Assembly: GCA_964036195.1 (NCBI GenBank) | Contig: OZ038459.1 | Location: 6,321,206-6,385,205 of the forward strand | Direction: 5' to 3' | Length of the DNA: 64,000 bases | DNA from: Sphaerolaimus hirsutus | Lineage: Eukaryota > Nematoda > Chromadorea > Monhysterida > Sphaerolaimidae | Shown here: one piece after another, positions 48,201-59,733 of the stretch | Layout: every line of letters starts with the position of its first letter | Numbering within the stretch: the first letter of the stretch is position 1 | Made by a program: the position numbers and the translations under genes | Notes under the pieces: model-generated | Seen by the model: the letters and a program-made list of their open reading frames with translations, nothing else | The model's database searches: none | What the model was told of the DNA's origin: nothing

Positions 48201-51200
48201 AAATAACTCCCCAGGGGGCTTATTCGAGGATATACAGTATTTACAATTGACACAAACCGAGCAGAGGCACAGCTTCGGAGGTTGGCGGCGACATTTCAGC
48301 GACGATGTTCAAAAAGAAGCAAATCGACAGCATCACCGTGATTTCTGAAATGAAATAAAGTGTTGCGCAGCGGACGCACGCCGGCGGTTATGTGGAAAAA
48401 GCGCCTGGAACACTTAAAAAATCACTTGTCACTTGATATGGAATTTGAAACAATGTCTGAAACTTGAAAATTTTAAGGTATTTGATAGGATTATGTACGT
48501 TCGGAACTTACCTTCTGTGGCGGAATGGCCAGCTCCAAAAATGACAAATATGACCAGATAGCTGGAACATTCTCCACTGGTGCAGTGGCGCCTTTTGTAT
48601 GGCGCTTTTCCGACAAAACATAACCAAAAAAACAGACTTACGCAGTGTAATCTTCTCGCCAGCGTCCGGGGGCAACAGAAATGCCAAATTAGTCATCACA
48701 GTGATCAGAATGCTGGGCAGAATCAGGTTGAACCCGTAGTACAGGGTGCGCCGCCGCATGGTGATGAAAAATTTCAGGGACGAAATTTAATTAGCCCGAC
48801 AGTTTTGTCGGGTGCCCGATTCATTGCGTCTGAAAGTAAATATACCCTGTACATAATACACACCGTTTATATGCTTTTATTCAATGTAATTGTGGGGGCA
48901 GTCCGCACCATGTAAAGTGCAAAGTAAAGTTACGGTGTCAAATATATTGTAAACTGTCAATAAAAATATAAAATAAAATATTTTACTACCGAACTTCTGA
49001 GATTTTGCATGACATTTGACAAATTTGCATGACTTTTGACAAATTTGCACTACATGTTACATAACATTTGACGCTTTTCTTTACACTTTACGGGTGCGGG
49101 ACTGTTACCTGGATTTAAGTAATAAAATTTTTCTTTTTTGTTTTGATTGACTTTTACATGAAATTTTACTTTACATTTTACAGGGCTCGGAACAGCCCCA
49201 TGATTCACATCTTGGTTTGAAACGAGAGAATCGCGTGCGCGCGTTAAATTTCATAGCAATGAATCGGGTTGCCCAACAAAACATAGCCAAGCCAATCAAA
49301 TTCGACACCAGATCTGGATACGGCTCAGGACAGCAATCGTAATAGCGCACTGATCGATTTACTCCAGTTTCTGCATATTGTCAATGAAATTATGAATGTT
49401 AAGTGTGACTGCAATTTCCAAGGACTCAATATTTATTTCAAGTTAAAAACATACAATACAGTCAAGTAAAAAGACTTTACTTGGTAGGTAAATAAATATG
49501 CGTGACAAAGTGAATCGGTGAGCCCCGAAAAACTAGTGCACATAAACCAGTGTGTGCCCTTTTCTACAACGAAGTGTGACAAAAAAAACCAACTCGCCAG
49601 GAACCACTCTCCATTCTGCAGGTACTCGGACAGGTCGAAGCCCTCGGGGTCCGGCTGCAAGTCCACCTTGGTGCCGTCGTAGGTCCACGAGCCGAACTGT
49701 AGTTAAAAGTGATGGAAATTGAGAATTCGTTAAATTGAAAAAATGGAAATCGACCTTTTCCAGAACATTTCAAGTGCCGTATATCCTCGAATAAAACCCC
49801 AGTGGAGTTATTTTTTTCGTCGGAGTCTTTGAGGGGGAGTTATTCAACGGGGGGGGGGGGTTCTTTATCCTCAGAGTTACATTATGTATCTGTTGTCGCT
49901 GCCGTAAGCTCAAATGCTCACTTCTTCAAATTTTTCGTTTCACACACTGCACCGGTTTTATTCAAGGGAAGAGTTATTTTTTTCTTCCCTCGGCCAACAG
50001 GGGGAGTTAGTCAACGGGGTCTTATTCGATGATATACGGTAGTAGTCACAGCAAAAAATGAATCCGTGAAGCGTGTGGAAGCGGGCTGGATGCGCGTGAA
50101 GCGGCGCGCTTCCACACGCTTCCACCAACATCACGAGATTCTGGGTGAAGTGTCTTCCACACGCTTCACCTAGCTTCACCGCGCGCTTCACGCGCATCCA
50201 AAATGCGGAAGACACTTCACCGCGCTAGCGCTTCCACACGCTTCCCCCATGCACACATTTGCGTGGGAGCGCCATATTAAGAGGCGTGAAGTGCCTTCAC
50301 GCAGATTTTCGTGATGTGTGTGGAAGCGCCGGCATGCGTGAAGATACTTCCCGACGCTTCACCGCGCATCCACACCCATTTTTTTGCCGTGAGTTAAAAA
50401 AACTGCACTTTTCCGGCGCAAAAATTGCACCAACCTTCAGAAAGCACACTTGCTCATCAAAGGGAAAGTAAGTGATGTCAATTCGACAGGCGAGCTTGAA
50501 AATGCCCGGGGGAATCCAGTTGACAGCCCCGGACGAGTACACGACCACGTTGGAGCCGTAGGTCGAGTCGAAGTTCGAGTCCACGCTGAGAAGTGGTAAT
50601 TTACCACGTATTTACCAATTCCGCAGAAGGAGAAGTGAAATGGGAAGTGGAATGGGAAGTGAAATGGCAAGAAAATGCGAAAAAATAAGTACCTATTGTT
50701 GTAAATAAAAAATAGAAAAATAATTTTTGAATTTCTTAATTTTACTTTTTTGATATTTATTCTCCTTTCCTTTATTTTTAAATATATTTTGTGTTTTGTT
50801 GAAACATTTGTGTTTAACAGATGGATTTGTCGCGCAAGCGTTTGCTACTTTTATACCATATTGAACTTTCATCATTTTGGCACAGGCGCACCTGTTGTAG
50901 AGTAGAACGTCCGGCCGCCACACCGGGGAATTCAATCATCCCCATATTTATTCGGCAGCCCGATCAATTATTTTTGTTTAAAACTGTGCATGAAAGATAT
51001 AAATACACATAAATATGGCTACACAAGATTGAAAAATACACGACACCATCTTTTTTTTGCAACACCTCCAATCGGGCTGCCCGAAAAAAAGTGTCGGGTA
51101 AATTGAATTCCGTCCCAGGTTTGTGGGGAAGCGCAGATCGGTCACGCCGCCGTGCAGCTGGGGGTCCCACACCAAATTGTAGTCGTGCCAAGTCTGCAAA

Positions 51201-51429
51201 TCGTGTAGGAATGAAGTTTAAGTTTGAAATTCCCCCCCCCCCCCCCAATGAAGGGCTAACATATTTCAGCCAGGCGTTCATTGTCAAAATTTGGTTCTTT
51301 TCGTCCTGAAAAGTGAGCGGTTTTGAATAGCGATAAAGGGTGCGTAAATAAACAATTATTTTGGTAATAGGTATGTGAATAAAAAAAGTAAATAACCAAG
51401 TCGATGAGCTGCTGCAAGGTGATGCCCAG
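45205..51429 (-). CDS. Nicotinic acetylcholine receptor alpha-type subunit, N-terminus missing
   Basis: Exons 51397-51429, 51261-51305, 51116-51193, 50892-50923, 50435-50585, 49594-49696, 49309-49370, 48642-48774, 48258-48344, 47654-47817, about 47130-47305, about 46493-46615, 46190-46225, 45469-45528 and 45205-45270. Visible hallmarks: [32 protein letters not shown], a Cys-loop ([15 protein letters not shown], 13 residues between cysteines), vicinal cysteines [11 protein letters not shown] marking an alpha subunit, [12 protein letters not shown] entering M1, GEK before M2 (cation selective), M3 ending with [26 protein letters not shown] and M4 ending APYLIA. A ligand-gated channel of the cell membrane. 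The M3-M4 loop (exons 11-13) is least certain. Exons 1, 4 and 8 as listed have no AG acceptor; several introns are TIR elements. Signal peptide and first exons lie beyond 51.4 kb or outside the window. Confidence 0.88.
45271..45468 (-). mobile_element. Introner-like TIR element = receptor intron 14 (198 bp)
   Basis: In transcript sense tacctg/GGACGTGATTCAATTT ... AAATTTAATTCCGCTCCAG/ctgaca. The first and last 60 bases are inverted repeats (both contain TTCGGGCA.CCC and ATTGTATC). Joining at these points restores an M4 helix with the same spacing as vertebrate alpha-7. The donor is GG. The only nearby GT (five bases in) would shift the frame. Confidence 0.85.
45531..45824. mobile_element. Third-family TIR element abutting receptor exon 14
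   Basis: Left end GGTGCAACTCCCGGGCCCTG, right end CAGGGTCTGGGAGTGTCCCC. The interior is a run of TGTAAAATGTCAAATG motifs. On the minus strand its edge GGAGTTGCACC is followed by AG and then exon 14, so it supplies the intron 13 acceptor region. Confidence 0.78.
46226..46492 (-). mobile_element. Introner-like TIR element = receptor intron 12 (267 bp)
   Basis: In transcript sense cacgcgcag/GTGCCAACTATGCGAGTGG ... CCACTCGCGGAATTGGCCCCAAG/attctc. The ends are inverted repeats over about 35 bases. Donor GT and acceptor AG both lie in the element termini. Interior is ACAAGTGACAAGT-type repeats. Same family as 34453-34899 and 6929-7555. Confidence 0.85.
46616..46664 (-). mobile_element. One end of a CCCGACA/TCGGGC introner-like element
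   Basis: Reads gacgctttatttgcccgaca then CAAAAGTTGTCGGGCACTCC, matching the terminus at 48778-48830. It borders exon 12 of the receptor. The other end was apparently lost or displaced by the TACCG element 46665-47128. Confidence 0.6.
46665..47128. mobile_element. TACCG-type element in receptor intron 11
   Basis: Left end taccgtattttctcgaaata, right end cgaggaaatacggta, with the usual C-rich blocks and internal GAGAACGTACATGACAAA shared with other copies. Confidence 0.82.
48775..49308 (-). mobile_element. Introner-like TIR element = receptor intron 7
   Basis: Transcript-sense ends GTGTCGAATTTGATTGG and CTAATTAAATTTCGTCCCTG. The inverted repeats extend about 55 bases with a shared inner block CCCGATTCATTGC. 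CTG stands at both borders; keeping one copy gives the usual six residues between YPD and MRRR. The 3' end lacks AG. The centre (48893-49200) holds third-family GGGGGCAGTCC-type insertions. Confidence 0.83.
48893..49200. mobile_element. Third-family TIR copies inside receptor intron 7
   Basis: Starts GGGGGCAGTCCGCACCATG, with an internal end GGGTGCGGGACTG near 49088-49100 and another CAGGGCTCGGAACAGCCCC at 49182-49200. Probably one and a half copies. Confidence 0.6.
50036..50370. repeat. GC-rich CGTGTGGAAGCG repeat cluster in receptor intron 5
   Basis: Repeated CTTCCACACGCTTC and GTGAAGCG motifs in both orientations between a TACCG-type element (49777-50041) and exon 5. Probably subterminal repeats of another fold-back element. 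Confidence 0.55.
50924..51115 (-). mobile_element. Introner-like TIR element = receptor intron 3 (192 bp)
   Basis: In transcript sense aacctg/GGACGGAATTCAATTT ... GATGATTGAATTCCCCG/gtgtgg. The ends are inverted repeats of about 48 bases (AATTCAAT, then TTCGGGCAGCCCGAT). The flanking codons rejoin as FPTNL-VWRPDV, the invariant spacing in this receptor family. No GT occurs in the first 49 intron bases and no AG in the last 12. Confidence 0.88.
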
Positions 51430-51480
51430 CGAAGGAATTCAATAAGCCCGGCGCTTTTTTCGGATAGCCCAATTCAGTTG
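51430..51480 (-). mobile_element. Introner-like terminus bordering the first visible receptor exon
   Basis: Reads cgaaggaattcaataagccc then CTTTTTTCGGATAGCCCAATT on the plus strand, matching the termini of introns 3, 7 and 14. The upstream partner end is not in view. The intron beyond it was enlarged by other elements and the LTR element. Confidence 0.7.
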
Positions 51481-51692
51481 ACATGAAAGAGACGGCAAAC
51501 AAAAGTTTTGGTGATTTTGGTTAAAAATGCGTATAAAATGCAGAAATACAATTCAGAACATCAATTTCACATTGGTTGCGGCAGAACAAAAATATGCAAT
51601 GTTTCTGCGGTAAACTGCTTGGAAGGCCAAAAACAGATGTATTAAAATTCGAAATGTATCCCTAAAAATATATTCCGTCGAAAACTATTACT

Positions 51693-53255
51693 ACCGTATT
51701 TCCTCTAAATACCCCCCCCCCCTCTCGAGACCACTATGAAACAATCACCCCCCCCCCCCTCGAAATACCCCCCCCCAGATTGAGTGTAAGGAGAACGTAG
51801 ATGACAAATACTGCAGTTGGTTAAAACAATGTTGTAATGTAATCACGTTAGAACAGTGTTTATACCATCTACGTACTACTATTAGTCTACAGGAGTCAAT
51901 ACATGTCAGTTATTGATGCATTTTTCTACCCCAGTGTAAACTGGTGGAAAATATAAACGGGAAAATCACTTAATTGTATTTTACAAATCCCACATGCAAG
52001 CTGTTAGGCTTTCATCTTGTGTGAGGGTGCCCCTGAGTATTTACTATATATAACCTAGGGGACACCCCCCTCAAGCCACCCTTGATGCAGAAAAAATTTT
52101 TTTCATGTTTTTTTCTGGCAAATATAAATGGAACTTCCATACAAATTTTTGTTCCTGATGAAACAAAAATTATTGATAAATTTTTTTCTGGACATTTGAG
52201 ACTAAAAAGTTTTTTTGACATTGGTAGATTGTAATCATGTGCAACTTTTCTACCCAGTCAGAACCCCCAGAAGCCCCACACAATGGTGGCGTTGTTGATC
52301 AAACATGAAATTTTTTTTTGGAGAAAAACGTAGGTTTGAAAAAGTGAACAATCCACTATCCCAAGCTATTCATGGAGCACATGGGGGCCAGAATTGGCTT
52401 GTTTGGTTTCAGGGGCAACATATGGCTGCTCCTGGGCTCCATTTTTGCATTCAAGTATTTTTTATAGCCAATGATAAAAATGGCCCTGCGTAGAGGGGGC
52501 ACTCGCCTGACAGCATGTCTGGTGCCTGCAGTGTCTTGACACAAATGACAAAATACTTGTGCCCATCCAATGTGGACACTAATTATTTGATATAACCTAT
52601 AGGGGCCAATGGGCAATGTGCCCTGTATCTAGTGTGACTGGGATAAACAAATGAAGAGGTCATGCCCAGAAAATTGAAAATCACAGTTTTTCAATCACAA
52701 CTACAATTTTGATAATCACAAAGTTTAAAATCATTGTTGTCATGTTTTTGTGGTCCATGCCTGCTTGCTGGGGGCAAGTTTTGTGGGTGTGAGTGGACCA
52801 GGGGCCAAATTATACTCCCAACTTACCAGCAGTCAAAATATGGCTGTGGGAAATCTATAAGTAACTTTTATTTTATTTGAAAAGGACCCAACACAAGTGC
52901 ATTCATTGCTTGTGTTGGCAGCACACAAAAAAATCGGCTGTGCACTTTACTGCAGCTGTATTTTGTGTGTTTTTTGAAAATTCCCATTTATATTTGCCGG
53001 GAAAAAAATTGGAAAAAAACATTCATCAATCTGTAGCAGCAGAACAGGGGGGTGCCAGGGGGTGCCACTTGGCATATATGTAGGCAAATGTTGTGGGCAG
53101 CCCCCTATCAAATGTCAGCCATATTGGGCTGCACGTTTTCCTGTGAGATAGTTATGAAAAATGAGGTACCTGATTTCCCATTTATATTTGCCACCAGTTT
53201 ACATGACAAACGACGATTTTGTACTAGGCTTTGAAAAAATTTCTGACGAAATAAT
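51693..53255. mobile_element. TACCG-type element with large nested TIR element
   Basis: Left end taccgtatttcctctaaata. The body stops at gacgaaataa where the LTR element begins, so the right end is displaced or lost. Nested at about 51935-53205 is a 1.3-kb element with ends TGTAAACTGGTGGAAAATAT and ATATTTGCCACCAGTTTACA. Its interior has AAATATAAATGG motifs and no recognisable gene. Confidence 0.65.
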
Positions 53256-56200
53256 GTTGTATTCTTACTCGTGAAAATGTATCAAATGTTATCCTACTGG
53301 CCGCGCATGAAAGTGTCAGCACGTGGTTTTGTTTTATTAGGCTCAACGCATGTTGTAAATCCCACTGTGTGCCCTACGTATTTTGTAATTCCCATTGTTA
53401 GCATGTTTTAGCGCTCCCACTGGAGGCTGACCTAGTTTTTATATTGGATAGTCTGTCTGGAAGCGGAGTATAAATACAGCCGCTTGAGAGCTATTCGGGG
53501 TAGTCTACCGGAGTTGTGAAAGTGAATAAATAGAACTGTCGACAGTGGCTAAGCTGTGGCCTGAGAATAACGGCTGTGTCTTGTGAAGACTAAACCCCGA
53601 ATAGCAGTCAAGGTAGTTTGTGAATCCAGTACCTGTCTGCTGAGTATCAGTGAGTATTTGTGAGTATTTGTGAGTATTTGAATGAAGTTTGGTGCCAGGG
53701 TAGCGACGCTTGAAGTGGTAAATAGTAACTCAGTCAAACGTGGCACTGAACCCACGCTCTACAGCAAAAGCGCGCACAAGTAAATCAACAACTTACTTCA
53801 TCCGCTGTAGTCGCACAGGTTCTCTTGTCCACTCCTCCTGAGAAGCAGTCTTTTCGTTGTATTCGTCAGCATCGTCGAGTGGTGCCTGAGTTTACACAGA
53901 AAAGTGGTGATCGTCTGTGGTGCCACCCAACCGACGCACCTGGTACGTGTTTGTGAGTGGTAAATTTGGGACAAATTTTTTATCAAGGGGGGAAGCCAAT
54001 TGGCGACCGTGCCTAAGTGTGGCAAACAGCAGAAAGCTTCTGAAGCTTTAGAAACACCGCAGCAGGCACCTGGTGCCTGAAATACTATCGCAGTGCTAGT
54101 GTGGATCGGTGCTGAGTACCCATTCACAGTTAGCAAATTGACTTTGGACACACAGTGTTGACTTACAAAGCATCAAAATGGTGTTTGAATTGCCACCAGA
54201 ACAGCCAGAGTATGACGATCAGGGCAGGCTAGTGTTGCCTGAATTGCCCGAACAGGTAGTTGATGTTCTGACTATGGCTGAGCTGGATGAGCAAATCCAA
54301 AATTTGACACAACAGAAGGCTATTTTGAACGCGCCTGTCTATTCATTTAAAGACGATCGTGGGCTGCGTGTGCAGTTGCGGGGGTATTTAGCAAGATTGG
54401 ATGGATTATTGGCACAACTGAAAGCTGTGAGAAAAACTTTTGCCACAGATGAGGCAAGGCGGCGTGCCGCCGAAGCCTTGAGTGAAAGCACATCCAACCT
54501 TGCTAATGACCCACAAAACTCTGACACCACCAATCAAAACACTGCCCCACAGAACACAGACCCACCTGTTGGAAATGGTACTGGAGCGGGGGTTGCTGCC
54601 GTTATACCCCCGGCAGCCGGGCAGCCAAACCCGCCACCGCCGTCGACCGGCACCATACCAACGCCAAGGCGTTCTGCGTTGCCACGCACTCCGCCGCCAG
54701 GAACCTCAGCAACAGCCCCACCCGTCCAGCCAGTCGTATCAGCACCATCTGCACAAGGTACAGTAGGGGGATTTGTAGCGCCCCGAGCACCTCTGCCAAC
54801 AACAACTCGCCGCCGTGCATTTAGTGGTTCAAATGTGAACACAAATTCACGAGTGCCCAGCCTACAGCAAGCCGTGACACTGAATTCACATTTTGTGACG
54901 GCACCCAGTTCACAAACTAGTGGACAAAACCAGCCAAGTGTGGTACAAGTGTCTCCTAACCCTTCAAATTCTGTTGGAAATGCACAAGGGCAAGTGTTGT
55001 CGGCACAGGTGGCCGGAAGTGGGGTAAATGGGGTAAGTGGGGTAACTGACCCAAATGGTACTAATAACCAACCCGCTGCGCATGTGGATTTGGTGAATGA
55101 TGCCGCAGGTGAAGATTGGCATCAAAAGTATTTAGATGATCGCGAGCAAACGGTAGAATATTTGCGCCATGCTACAAACCAGCGCCTGCAAAGTTTAGAG
55201 TTGGAAGTTGCACATGCAAAATTGGCCGCAATAAATAGTAGCACCAACCCCTATGAAATAGCTAGCGGCAAAGACCAAATTCTCAGCGGGCCTTACATAA
55301 CTGCCCTAAGTCAAAAGTGCCCAGAGTATTCTGGGGACCGCTCCCCAAATGCAATAAATCCCTCTGTTTGGATAAAGCAGTTAGAGGTGGCATTGTACTC
55401 ATTGTGTATTCCAAAGAAGAAATGGCCCCTGTGCTTGTCACTGCGTTTACGCGGTGAACCCCTTAGGTGGCTAGCTGGTTGCAGTGATGCGACCAGATCT
55501 GATTATCAAGCCCTGAAAAATGACTTTCTGCGTACGTATGAAAATACCGAGGTACAAATGCGTGCTAGAAATGAGCTCTCGCAAACTAAACAACAAAAAA
55601 ATCAGTCAGTGAAAGAATTTTATCATATTTTGCGGGACACACACGCTTCTGCTTTTGCACATTTAGATGATGAAACAAAAGAACGTGATTTTCGTATACT
55701 TTTCGCAAATTGTATATCCCCCCAATTACAAATATTTTATAGGACATTGTCCCCAGTTGAGCAAAATTTAGATTTTCCGGCTCTGCTTGAACGCCTTTCC
55801 GTGTATGAAAGCCAGGTGTCACAAGATACACGTGCAAGTGTGACATTTGAGAGTCGCCCCAGTGCACCGGGTGATCAACTTAGGCGAGGCGCTGGCTTTG
55901 TGCCACGCGGCCGATTTATGTTAGGTAGGCGGCGGTTTGATAGGCGCCCATACAATGACCGCAACAATGCCACCTCTAATCAAACGGCAAATGACCCCCT
56001 AAGTCAATTAGAAAGGCCCACTGAAGTACTTCAGTCTGCACGAGCAACTTCCCCAGCCGAGAAAAATGGCTCAGAAAATGAGACACGCCGGGGTGGCGTG
56101 GACATAATGAAAAAGTTAGATGAAATTTCTGGCGAAATAAAGAAGGGAACTGAACGTGTTGATAAATTGGAGACGCAAGTTCGCGACGAAAATGCGGAAA

Positions 56201-59200
56201 TGCGTCGCGCTATCCTCGAAATAGGTCAAAAGGCAGCAATTGGCACCACGCAGGTGCGTGGAGGAACTTTTCGCAGGGGGGGGAATAATTCAAACCCAAA
56301 TTTTCCGAGTTCTCAAAGTTTTCAGAACCCAAACGGCCAAAATTCAAACTTAAATACTAGTTTTACATCAGCACCCCCCAGCACCCCCAATTACGGCCAG
56401 CAAAACCAACAGAATATGCGCAGCTCTGGATGGTATTCACCGTACCGTCCGCAGGGCCCAGCGGCAAATGCGCCCCAGGGCGCAGGCCCACCGCGCACGT
56501 GTTTTCAATGCGGCCGCACAGGTCATGTAGCGCGCAATTGTACTGCGCCACGTGTCCAAAATAAGCCACCTGAAAGAGTAAATGGTGTTTATCATTCTAT
56601 TTCTGCCATGGCTGCAGGTGTGGCTTTCGAGGAAGATAAAAATAATGAAGTATCGATGGAACATTTATTTTCCATAATCGCTAGTTTTGATGAGAGAAAT
56701 AAAAAAATTGACAAAAAAATATGTTTTCGCCCTGTTCGCAGCAAAAGTTGCGGAAATTTGTGTCAAAATAAGTTGTATTTGCACTCGCGACAAAATTCAT
56801 TACCAAAAATGCCCCCACCGCGATCTGTGTCACTCACCCAAAAGCGTGATCCGACCATAAAAACTGTTCCAAAACTTGGCAAATTGTCAAAAAATGATTT
56901 GTCAAATGAAAAGGGGGTCCAGGGAAAATTTTTTAAAGTTCTGACAAATTCCCCGCCAATTGTCATGAAAAATTTCCCGGCAATGCACCCACATCAAGTT
57001 CCTCAAGTATTTGACACGAATCCCAGTTTTATAAAATATAAAACCAAGCTGAAAACCTGCGTAAATACAATGATAAATACCGTGAATTATAAAGAAAACC
57101 GTGTGCAGGGGTGGGCATTAGGTAAAAAACCGCGCGCGCGTGCGGGGGCGGACGCGGTAGGTAAGCGTGCATTTGATAAAGGAGATGTTGAAGTTTTTGG
57201 GAGCAAAAAGGTGCCAAATGATGATTTTAAGAAAATGGCACATGCGTTCAAGGATAATTGTGGGAAAGGGGCCCAAAATGAGCCCACCTGTGACATGTCC
57301 AAATGCAAAAATTTGCTTGCCAAAAATTGGTTAATGGCCCGGAAATCTGTACAAAATATTTCCGCGCAAAAACTCATAAAAATAAGGGAAAAATGTGAGA
57401 GCAACAAGTGGGCTTATCTTGGGCCAGCCACTCAAAGAAAAGTAGGGTGTCTTTCAAAACTGTTTACACTTTCCAAGATTTCAAGATTTCGCACCCAAGC
57501 CCCAAAAACTTTGACTCACTTTAGACGCCGTACAGACGGCAAGGTTTTCAAGACACGTTGTCGTGGCGCGCTGCATCTTCACAAACGCCATAAAAGCCCT
57601 GGCATCGACGCCATGGACTGGCGCAAACGCCAGAGTCCCTACCGTAACCCAGTTGGCAAGCTTCCAATTGCGTCCGGAAATATAACTGCATCAAATCCAG
57701 ACGCAATAATTGGAAGCGCGCAGCCCGCTGTAAAGTGGGCGCATTTGTTGTGGTTTGAGGCGGGTTTATCACCGCCAAGCTGCGCGGAAAAACCGCAGAA
57801 AGTTTCAGCACTGTGCATAAATCCGCGCAGTGCTTCACAAAAACATTTTTATATTAAGCTACTAGTTTCAGCAGTGGCTATTTTTGCACTGTCTGGAAAC
57901 TTATTGTTTCAAAAGTGTGTTTTCACCCCGTTTTTTGATGATTATTTTGACAGTTATTGTGATGATTATTTTGATTTATCGAAAAACGTTGAAAAAAAAG
58001 AAAACATTTTTGCCCCACCCAATTTCAGTCAACCCACTGTTAAAATAAAATTAAATATGAATCCCGACGATAATTCCTACCCCCAACCCGATCCCAATTT
58101 CCGGGTGGAAACGCCGGATTTTCTCGGACTACACGCTATGGGACTAGGTGGGGACCATCAGGGCATTGATGAGTTAGCCCACACCCTACAAATGCCCCCG
58201 GGCACGCCGCGTTTGCAAGGTGAATGCGTGTCCATTTCTAGAACAATAGATTTTGCCACCGATGGCAAATGTTTAAAAATTGTTGCCAAAATAGATAAAA
58301 TGTTGAAAAGATTCAGTTTACCAATTTTCGACACTACTTATGTGATTTTTAGACGAAATGGCAAAAATGGCAAAAATGGCAAAAATGGCAAAAAAATGGC
58401 AAAATGGCAAAATGGCAAATATAGAGGCAACAATTTGACAACATTTGCCACCGATGACAACCTTCAATTGCGCTCAGGGGATGAAATAAGTAAAAGTGAA
58501 GTGAAAAGCGTCGTAAATAGTTACATAAATATGTGTGGCGCCTTTGATAAAAATAAAATGAGCGATTTTGCCACTAGTGATAATTTAAAGTGTCACAGAT
58601 CCAAAAACATGCTTGGCGCCTTTGTGAAAAATTGTGAAAGTGTGAAAAAATGTGAAATTGCCAAAGATGTCCGAGAAAATTGTAATTACATACGTAATTT
58701 CGGTAAAAATAAATTACTTAGCGCTTTTGAGACTTTTCATGAGGGAAATATTTTGAGTTTTCATGAAAGGCTATGGTTAAATAGAAATCACTTTTGCGTG
58801 TTTATGCCCCCAACAAGTGTACCAGCTGTGTGTGCCCTGCCCACAAACCAGTGCTTTCCCTGCTCAGGTGTTGATGCTGAGCTCGAGCGCATCGAGCAAG
58901 AAAATGGCGCGGCAGCCGCGCTGGCCAACATGTTTGCTGACGTGCCGGCGCACGTGGCTGAGCGGCAGAGGGCCGCCGAGCGTGCTGGCCAGGGGCCGGA
59001 CGGCGCCAGCGCTGGGGCGCCCAGCTCCACGGACCAGGGTGCCTCCAGCACCGCCGGGCTGTCTGCCAATCCCTCACAGAGCCCTGCATATGGTTGGTCT
59101 GATTTGGTACCATGGGTTGATGTAAGTGAGAAAGTAGTGTTCCCGCGAATGGAACTACCTGTGTGTGCACTCCCCCCCTCAGGTACCGTGTCCCCGGTGC

Positions 59201-59733
59201 CCAGTGAGCAGGCGCGCGTCACGTTCACGCCGCTCTGTGTGCCGCTCTCGCCGGTGCAGCCCACCACGGACCCAACGTCCTTTCGGACGCTTGCCAGTCA
59301 CCAGAATCAGACACAGGCTGTGGCCTGCGAATTAAGTCAGTTTTGGTGGGGCAACTCTTCTAGTAGTTTCACGTTGTTTCGGGACAGTTTTGGGAAGTGT
59401 TTCGGGGATGTAAAGTGTTTCGGGGATGTAAAGTGTTTCGGGAATGTAAAGTGTTTCGGGGATGTAAAGTGTTTCGGGGATGTAAAGTGTCTCGGGGATG
59501 TAAAATGTTTCGGGAATCAAAATTATCTGGAAGGTCAATTATACCAAAAATTTTCTCATGAACAGCAAAAATCTCTAAAGGATGTAAAGTGTGCCATGAA
59601 TGTAAAATATCCAAAGTATGAAATGCTTACAAGAAATCAAGAACATACCGAAAATGCAAACTATATGCAATTTAGGGAAACAATTGACATGGATGTAAAG
59701 TGTCACTTCGCGAAATACTAATAACACTAATAA
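53256..59733 (+). mobile_element. LTR retroelement, LTR-like 5' region and gag
   Basis: A fossil-type element that begins (TGTTGTATTC) inside a TACCG element. The 5' part to roughly 53.7 kb looks like a long terminal repeat, with TATAAATA at 53469 and AATAAA at 53525; its 3' border and the primer site are not certain. The gag reading frame starts at 54178 and runs to 59721. It has a Ty3/gypsy-like capsid region (about 55300-55830) and a CCHC zinc knuckle (about 56500-56541, CFQCGRTGHVARNC), then long basic and low-complexity segments including an 18-bp tandem repeat (59395-59515). No pol was seen in the window. It appears young. Confidence 0.75.

Noticed and set aside
45205-51429. Receptor as a pseudogene, explaining the odd splice sites
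   Set aside because: Every other exon keeps its frame, hallmark residues and GT/AG borders, and the odd borders occur only at termini of one TIR family.
54339-59614. Minus-strand frames inside the gag region, including IPETLY repeats
   Set aside because: Antisense shadows of the gag frame and of its 18-bp tandem repeat.
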